Origin: Acidimicrobiaceae bacterium
GTDB taxonomy: Bacteria > Actinomycetota > Acidimicrobiia > Acidimicrobiales > UBA8592
Assembly (NCBI GenBank): GCA_002722525.1
Contig: PBMJ01000027.1
Location: 1-38,146 of the forward strand
DNA length: 38,146 nucleotides
Reading direction: 5' to 3'
The notes under the pieces were generated by a model, which did not search any database, was not told where the DNA came from, and saw only the letters and a list, made by a program, of their open reading frames with translations. The position numbers were made by a program, and so were the translations under genes. Below, piece by piece: positions 33,928-38,146 of this stretch (positions are counted from its first letter, which is position 1; every line of letters begins with the position of its first letter).

Positions 33928-35391
33928 GTGAACGATCAGTACATAATCCAGACCTTTGGCTGTCAGATGAATGAACATGACTCCGAACGTATATCTGGAA
34001 TTCTTGAAAGTTCTGGAATGAAAAGAACGCAGGAAGTTGCCGATGCTGATGTCATTGTTATAAATACATGCTGTATACGTGAAAATGCTGACAATAAGTT
34101 CTATGGGCATCTAGGAAACTTGAAGCAACTTAAGGAGCAAAATCCTGAATTAAAGATTCTTGTCGGTGGTTGCCTAGCGCAAAAAGATCAGGAACTGATC
34201 CGTGATAAAGCTAATCACGTAGATGTTGTTTTCGGAACACACAATCTAAACCGCGTAGCTGATTTATTAGAATTAAGCAGGAGTGAAGGTCCAATTGTTG
34301 AGATTATCGATCAAGGAGAAATGGAAAATGAAGTTCTTTTTGACTCCGCTTTTCCCGTTCGGCGGGAACTGGAGCATGCTGCCTGGATGACGATTCAAAG
34401 CGGATGCGACAACTCATGCGCATTCTGTATAGTTCCGCAAGTGCGGGGAGCTGAAGTCAGTCGACTATTTGGTGATCTCTTCGATGAAGCGAAACGCTTA
34501 GTTTCTGAAGGCGTAATCGAAATAACGCTTCTGGGTCAAAATGTGAATAGTTACGGTCGAGATCTTACGACTCAACTTAGATCAGCTGTTCCAGATTCTA
34601 AGGATAACTTCCGAGCTGGACTAAGGTGGGCGCAAGACGACAAGCGACGTCCCCGAACTCTCTTTCCTGACCTTCTTCGTGATATCGGTTCAATCGATGG
34701 TCTTCGCCGTCTAAGATTCACAAGCCCCCACCCCAAAGATTTTCGTCGTGAAGTCATTGAAGCAATGGCTGAAACATCCGCGGTCTGTGAACACCTACAC
34801 CTGCCATTGCAATCCGGAAGTGACCATATTCTTGCCGCCATGCATAGGGGATATAATAAATCGAAATACATGGAAAGGCTAAGTGAAGCACGCAAGCATA
34901 TTCCAGATCTTGCGGTAACTACCGACATTATCGTGGGCTTTCCTGGAGAAACAGAAAGGGATTTTGAAGAAACTCTCGCCTTAGCTGCTGAAGCTGAATT
35001 TGATGGGGCGTACACGTTTATTTTCTCTCCGCGGCCCGGAACTGAAGCTGCGGAAATGGTAGAAAGTTACTGTGATCCCTCAGTAGCAGGAGAGCGGTAT
35101 GACCGATTGAGGTCAGTAATTTTACGGTCCGCTCTTCGTAAGCATGAGAAACGGATAGGTAAAAGCGAAGAAGTTATTGTTGAAGGGCCAAGTAAGAAAA
35201 ATCCCGACACAACAACAGGAAGGACGAGGCAAAACAAGTTGGTCCATTTTGATAGTCCACGTAAGTTACCGATTGGCTCTGTAGCAAAAGTTGAAATTAT
35301 TAGTGCATCTCCCCGCTACCTTCAAGGGAATTTGGAAGAGGTAATTGCGACACCAGCGAGGAAGACTCGAATACCTGTGGTTGCTGTGTGA
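33928..35391 (+). CDS. miaB: tRNA-2-methylthio-N6-dimethylallyladenosine synthase MiaB
   Basis: MiaB adds the methylthio group to i6A37 in tRNAs, after MiaA. N-terminal cluster ligands are Cys12 (QTFGCQMNEHDSE), Cys48 (NTCCI) and Cys82 (GGCLAQ). The radical-SAM site is C160-x3-C164-x2-C167 in SGCDNSCAFCIVPQVRG. A C-terminal TRAM domain follows. At 487 residues it is longer than usual because of an insertion after GQNVNSYGRD (about residues 209-245), rich in charged residues, before FPDLLRDIGSIDG. GTG start, leaderless candidate. The stop overlaps the miaA start in GTGTGA. Confidence 0.96.
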   Translation: MNDQYIIQTFGCQMNEHDSERISGILESSGMKRTQEVADADVIVINTCCIRENADNKFYGHLGNLKQLKEQNPELKILVGGCLAQKDQELIRDKANHVDVVFGTHNLNRVADLLELSRSEGPIVEIIDQGEMENEVLFDSAFPVRRELEHAAWMTIQSGCDNSCAFCIVPQVRGAEVSRLFGDLFDEAKRLVSEGVIEITLLGQNVNSYGRDLTTQLRSAVPDSKDNFRAGLRWAQDDKRRPRTLFPDLLRDIGSIDGLRRLRFTSPHPKDFRREVIEAMAETSAVCEHLHLPLQSGSDHILAAMHRGYNKSKYMERLSEARKHIPDLAVTTDIIVGFPGETERDFEETLALAAEAEFDGAYTFIFSPRPGTEAAEMVESYCDPSVAGERYDRLRSVILRSALRKHEKRIGKSEEVIVEGPSKKNPDTTTGRTRQNKLVHFDSPRKLPIGSVAKVEIISASPRYLQGNLEEVIATPARKTRIPVVAV

Positions 35392-36317
35392 ACTCAGTCT
35401 CCGATTCTCCGATCCTCTCGATAGTAGGAACAACCGCATCAGGAAAATCTTCTATAGCTATGGCAATAGCTCGAGAGATACCAAATCTCGAAATCGTTTC
35501 CATAGACTCAATGCAGGTTTATAAAGAAATGGATATCGGTACCGCAAAACCACCTCTTGAAAATCAAGGAGAAGTTCCCCATCATATGATCGACTTAGTA
35601 GAACCTGATGTTGAATTCTCTCTAAGCGAATTTCAACGTGAGGCAGTAAGTGCGATTAGAGACATCGAAGAGCGCGGTGCAATTCCGCTACTTGTGGGGG
35701 GAACTGGCCTACATCTGCGCGCTGTTATAGATAATTTCGAAATACCTAAGCAGTATCCGACAGTTGAGCGAAGGTTGGATAGCGAAGCAGATACTGTTAA
35801 ATTACATAAGTTACTTACGCAGCTTGATCCAGTAGCAGCTGGCCGTATGGAAAGTACCAACAGAAGGAGAATACTTCGTGCTTTAGAAGTAACTCTTGGT
35901 AGCGGAAGACCATTTTCAAGTTACGGACCGGGAATGCAGAAGTATGCCCCTACGAGATTTCGAATGGTTGCTCCCAGATGGGAAAGGGAGAAAATAAACC
36001 AGCGCATAGATAAGAGATTTAATGTACAAATGGAAATGGGTTTTTTCGAAGAGGTTTGTAGATTAACTGAAAACTATGGGACCTTATCGCGAACTGCTCG
36101 TCAAGCATTGGGTTACCGTCAATTCCTAGATCACTTGAGCGGAAATATTAGTTTGGATGAAGCGATTGATATTGCGAAACGACAAACCAGGAAATTTGCG
36201 AGAAGGCAAGAACGATGGTTTCGAAGAGATCCCCGAATTCAGTGGTTTGATATTGATGAAAATCCATTAGAGGTCCTCCCTTCTCTTGTGGAAGAATGGC
36301 GACATGCGCCTAATTAA
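35388..36317 (+). CDS. miaA: tRNA dimethylallyltransferase
   Basis: MiaA prenylates A37 of tRNAs that read UNN codons, using DMAPP from the MEP pathway (dxr and ispG are in this window), and supplies the substrate of MiaB. The P-loop is GTTASGKS (residues 14-21; the family more often has GPTASGKT), followed by SIDSMQVYKEMDIGTAKP, HHMIDLVEP and GGTGLHLRA. The C-terminal part shows ARQALGYRQFLDHL and TRKFARRQERWFRRDPRIQW. 309 residues; GTG start overlapping miaB by 4 nt. The end overlaps dapF by 14 nt. Confidence 0.96.
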   Translation: MNSVSDSPILSIVGTTASGKSSIAMAIAREIPNLEIVSIDSMQVYKEMDIGTAKPPLENQGEVPHHMIDLVEPDVEFSLSEFQREAVSAIRDIEERGAIPLLVGGTGLHLRAVIDNFEIPKQYPTVERRLDSEADTVKLHKLLTQLDPVAAGRMESTNRRRILRALEVTLGSGRPFSSYGPGMQKYAPTRFRMVAPRWEREKINQRIDKRFNVQMEMGFFEEVCRLTENYGTLSRTARQALGYRQFLDHLSGNISLDEAIDIAKRQTRKFARRQERWFRRDPRIQWFDIDENPLEVLPSLVEEWRHAPN

Positions 36318-37101
36318 GTATGAAGGACTCGGGAACAAGTTTCTGGTAGTCATACAAGATAGTGTCCCTAAGGACAGCAGTCAGTTGGCAGTATCAGTCT
36401 GCAACCCTGAAAACGGGTTTGACGCAGATGGGTTAATTTTCGGGACGCCTTCTAGTTCCGACGGAATAGATATCCATATGACGCTCTTTAACGCTGATGG
36501 AAGTTCAGCGGAAATTTCGGGTAATGGCATTAGATGTCTTGCCCAAGAAATATTTTCAAGATCTGAGGAAGAGTCATTGCAAATTTTGACGGGGTCGGGA
36601 GTTCGTAACGTTACTTTAAATGATCTTAGGGACGGTGAGGCTGAGATCAGTGTGGATATGGGCCTAGTTAGAGAAGGTCCTGAACTGCCATTACTGGACT
36701 TTCTACATCATGAATCAATAAATATTGTTAAGGCAGCTACCGCTGATATTGGGAATCCTCACGTGGTAATAGAAGTAGAAACGTTAGATAGCGTAGATGT
36801 CGCTGCAGCGGGACCTCATATTGAGTCCCTATGGCAACCTGTGGGAATAAATGTGCACTTCTTTAAAGCCCAAAATAGAACTGAGTTCTCCATGTTGACG
36901 TGGGAGCGTGGAGCAGGAGTTACCTTAGCATGTGGTACGGGAGCATCAGCCTGTGCCTTCGTTGCTAATGGATGGGGACTAATTGATGAAACATCCGAGG
37001 CAACGATGGCGGGAGGATCTGCGAAGATTAACTTAGCGAATGACAAAGTTCTGTTGACGGGTAAGTCTAGACGTGTAGAAGAAATTGAGCTTCCCTTCTA
37101 A
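36304..37101 (+). CDS. dapF: diaminopimelate epimerase
   Basis: DapF interconverts LL- and meso-DAP with two cysteines acting as acid and base. Cys78 in SGNGIRCLA and Cys210 in LACGTGASACA are both present, with the N-terminal KYEGLGNKF and TADIGNPHVV. 265 residues from ATG 36304, supported by GGAAGA 8 nt upstream; an in-frame TTG at 36286 lies deeper inside miaA and adds six atypical residues. It completes the third DAP gene of the window, far from dapB and dapA. Its stop shares one base with the hflX start (TAATG). Confidence 0.95.
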   Translation: MRLIKYEGLGNKFLVVIQDSVPKDSSQLAVSVCNPENGFDADGLIFGTPSSSDGIDIHMTLFNADGSSAEISGNGIRCLAQEIFSRSEEESLQILTGSGVRNVTLNDLRDGEAEISVDMGLVREGPELPLLDFLHHESINIVKAATADIGNPHVVIEVETLDSVDVAAAGPHIESLWQPVGINVHFFKAQNRTEFSMLTWERGAGVTLACGTGASACAFVANGWGLIDETSEATMAGGSAKINLANDKVLLTGKSRRVEEIELPF

Positions 37102-38146
37102 TGGATAATGGAATGGGAGAGATTGAAGGTAAATCACACCGCGGAGGGTTCGGTGATCTTGGTGGTGAAGAGCGAGGCCTCATTGATAGAACATTCAGGG
37201 AGCGAATAATTGCAGTGGGTTTTGTTGGAGAAGGGAAAGATGAAGCATCAGTGCTTCTCGAACTCGAAGAGCTGTGCAGTCTTATAAATACGGCAGGTGC
37301 TGACGTTGTTGAAATCGTAATACAGAAAAAATCCTCTCCTGACCCAGCAACTTTTATCGGCAAAGGAAAAGCAAGAGAAATATATGACCTAGCAGAGACC
37401 TTGGACGTTGATACTGTTGTGTTCAACGATGAGTTGACCCCTGGACAACAGTTCAACTTGGAGAAGATATTCCACCGATCTGCTCTAGACCGGACAGCTG
37501 TCATCCTTGATATTTTTGCACAAAATGCGAATACCCCTGAAGGGAAAGCACAAGTAGAACTAGCTCAGCTTCAGTACCGGCTTCCTCGCCTTAGGGGTCA
37601 AGGCCAGAACTACAGTCAGCAGGCTGGGGGCATAGGTACACGTGGGCCAGGAGAAACAAAACTTGAGGTTGACCGAAGGAGGTTAGTTCGTCGTGTCCAC
37701 AAACTAAAACGACAGCTGAAAGCCGTTGGTGCACATAGAAAAAATCAATCGAAAAAGCGACGTCATTCCTATAATCAGTCGGTGGCAATAGTGGGCTACA
37801 CTAATGCTGGGAAATCTACCCTCCTCAATCTGCTTGCCGACTCGGATGCAGTCGTAGCTGATCGCTTATTTGCTACCTTGGACCCATTGACACGTCGGAT
37901 CCAACTTCCAGGTGGAGAGTCAATATTCCTTACCGATACCGTTGGATTTGTTCAGAAACTTCCACACCAATTGGTCGAAGCGTTTAAAACTACTTTAGAT
38001 GTCGTTATTGAAGCTGACCTTCTACTGCACATTGTCGACTGCAGTCATGCTTCACCTGAAACTCAAATACTGGCTGTTCGAAGTGTCCTAGAAGAAATCG
38101 GGGCAGGAGAGGTGCCCGAAGTGCTGGTCTTTAATAAGTCAGATAG
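37101..38146 (+). CDS. hflX: GTPase HflX (3' end outside window)
   Basis: HflX is a ribosome-associated GTPase that splits stalled 70S ribosomes under stress. The frame runs open to the last base, so the C-terminus is missing (about 348 codons seen). The N-terminal HflX domain shows FIGKGKAREI, FNDELTPGQQFNLEKI and RTAVILDIFAQNA. The connecting helix shows LAQLQYRLPRLRG and GGIGTRGPGETKLE. The G domain has G1 GYTNAGKST from residue 232, DTVGF and NKSD near the window end. ATG 37101 overlaps the dapF stop and has no Shine-Dalgarno of its own, so translation is probably coupled. The miaB-miaA-dapF-hflX order is typical of actinobacteria. Confidence 0.95.
   Translation, partial: MDNGMGEIEGKSHRGGFGDLGGEERGLIDRTFRERIIAVGFVGEGKDEASVLLELEELCSLINTAGADVVEIVIQKKSSPDPATFIGKGKAREIYDLAETLDVDTVVFNDELTPGQQFNLEKIFHRSALDRTAVILDIFAQNANTPEGKAQVELAQLQYRLPRLRGQGQNYSQQAGGIGTRGPGETKLEVDRRRLVRRVHKLKRQLKAVGAHRKNQSKKRRHSYNQSVAIVGYTNAGKSTLLNLLADSDAVVADRLFATLDPLTRRIQLPGGESIFLTDTVGFVQKLPHQLVEAFKTTLDVVIEADLLLHIVDCSHASPETQILAVRSVLEEIGAGEVPEVLVFNKSD

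Overview
This window is a dense run of core bacterial genes, almost all on the + strand. The order is xerC, rpsB-tsf-pyrH-frr-cdsA-dxr-rseP-ispG, rimP-nusA-infB-rbfA-truB-ribF-rpsO-pnp, dapB-SURF1-dapA-rnj-ftsK, rimO-pgsA-cinA, recA, miaB-miaA-dapF-hflX. This order, the GAAC-N4-GTTC type LexA site before recA, the actinobacterial look of several proteins and the probable leaderless starts suggest an Actinomycetota genome. The AT-leaning base composition and the aerobic genes (SURF1, a lipoprotein cytochrome c) would fit a streamlined aquatic member, perhaps Acidimicrobiia. That placement is inference; no 16S gene is present. I see no insertion sequence, phage gene, CRISPR array or tRNA.

Layout. 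Positions 1-1145 hold the end of an enoyl-CoA hydratase gene and a small lipoprotein cytochrome c. xerC (1225-2106) follows behind a 10-bp inverted repeat. From 2271 to 10320 lies a block for translation (S2, EF-Ts, RRF), UMP kinase, phospholipid synthesis (CdsA), the MEP isoprenoid pathway (Dxr, IspG) and intramembrane proteolysis (RseP). It ends at the one clear intrinsic terminator (10438-10465). From 10510 to 20436 comes the rimP-nusA-infB-rbfA-truB-ribF-rpsO-pnp block for ribosome maturation, transcription elongation, initiation and RNA decay. From 20530 to 28273 are lysine/DAP synthesis (dapB, dapA) with a SURF1 gene between them, RNase J, FtsK and a cation/Ca2+ exchanger. From 28344 to 31479 are rimO-pgsA-cinA. 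A two-gene minus-strand unit (msrB and a lipoprotein hydrolase) faces cinA. The window closes with SOS-controlled recA, then miaB-miaA-dapF-hflX, with hflX cut by the window end.

The coding content is conventional; the more interesting material is in the short gaps. The pnp leader has four segments that can pair as 1:2 plus 3:4, or as 2:3, and segment 4 covers the ribosome binding site: a switch-like layout. The rpsB leader can form an H-type pseudoknot whose last strand abuts the Shine-Dalgarno sequence. The rpsO leader can be drawn as a three-way junction with the ribosome binding site in its closing stem. Five transcription-unit starts (xerC, ribF, rimO, cinA, miaB) lack a usable Shine-Dalgarno and carry TANNNT exactly 6 nt before the start codon, which points to leaderless mRNAs.

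No gap between genes exceeds 300 bases. The largest are 17802-18042 (pnp leader), 32637-32835 (recA control region), 10321-10509 (terminator) and 2107-2270 (rpsB leader).
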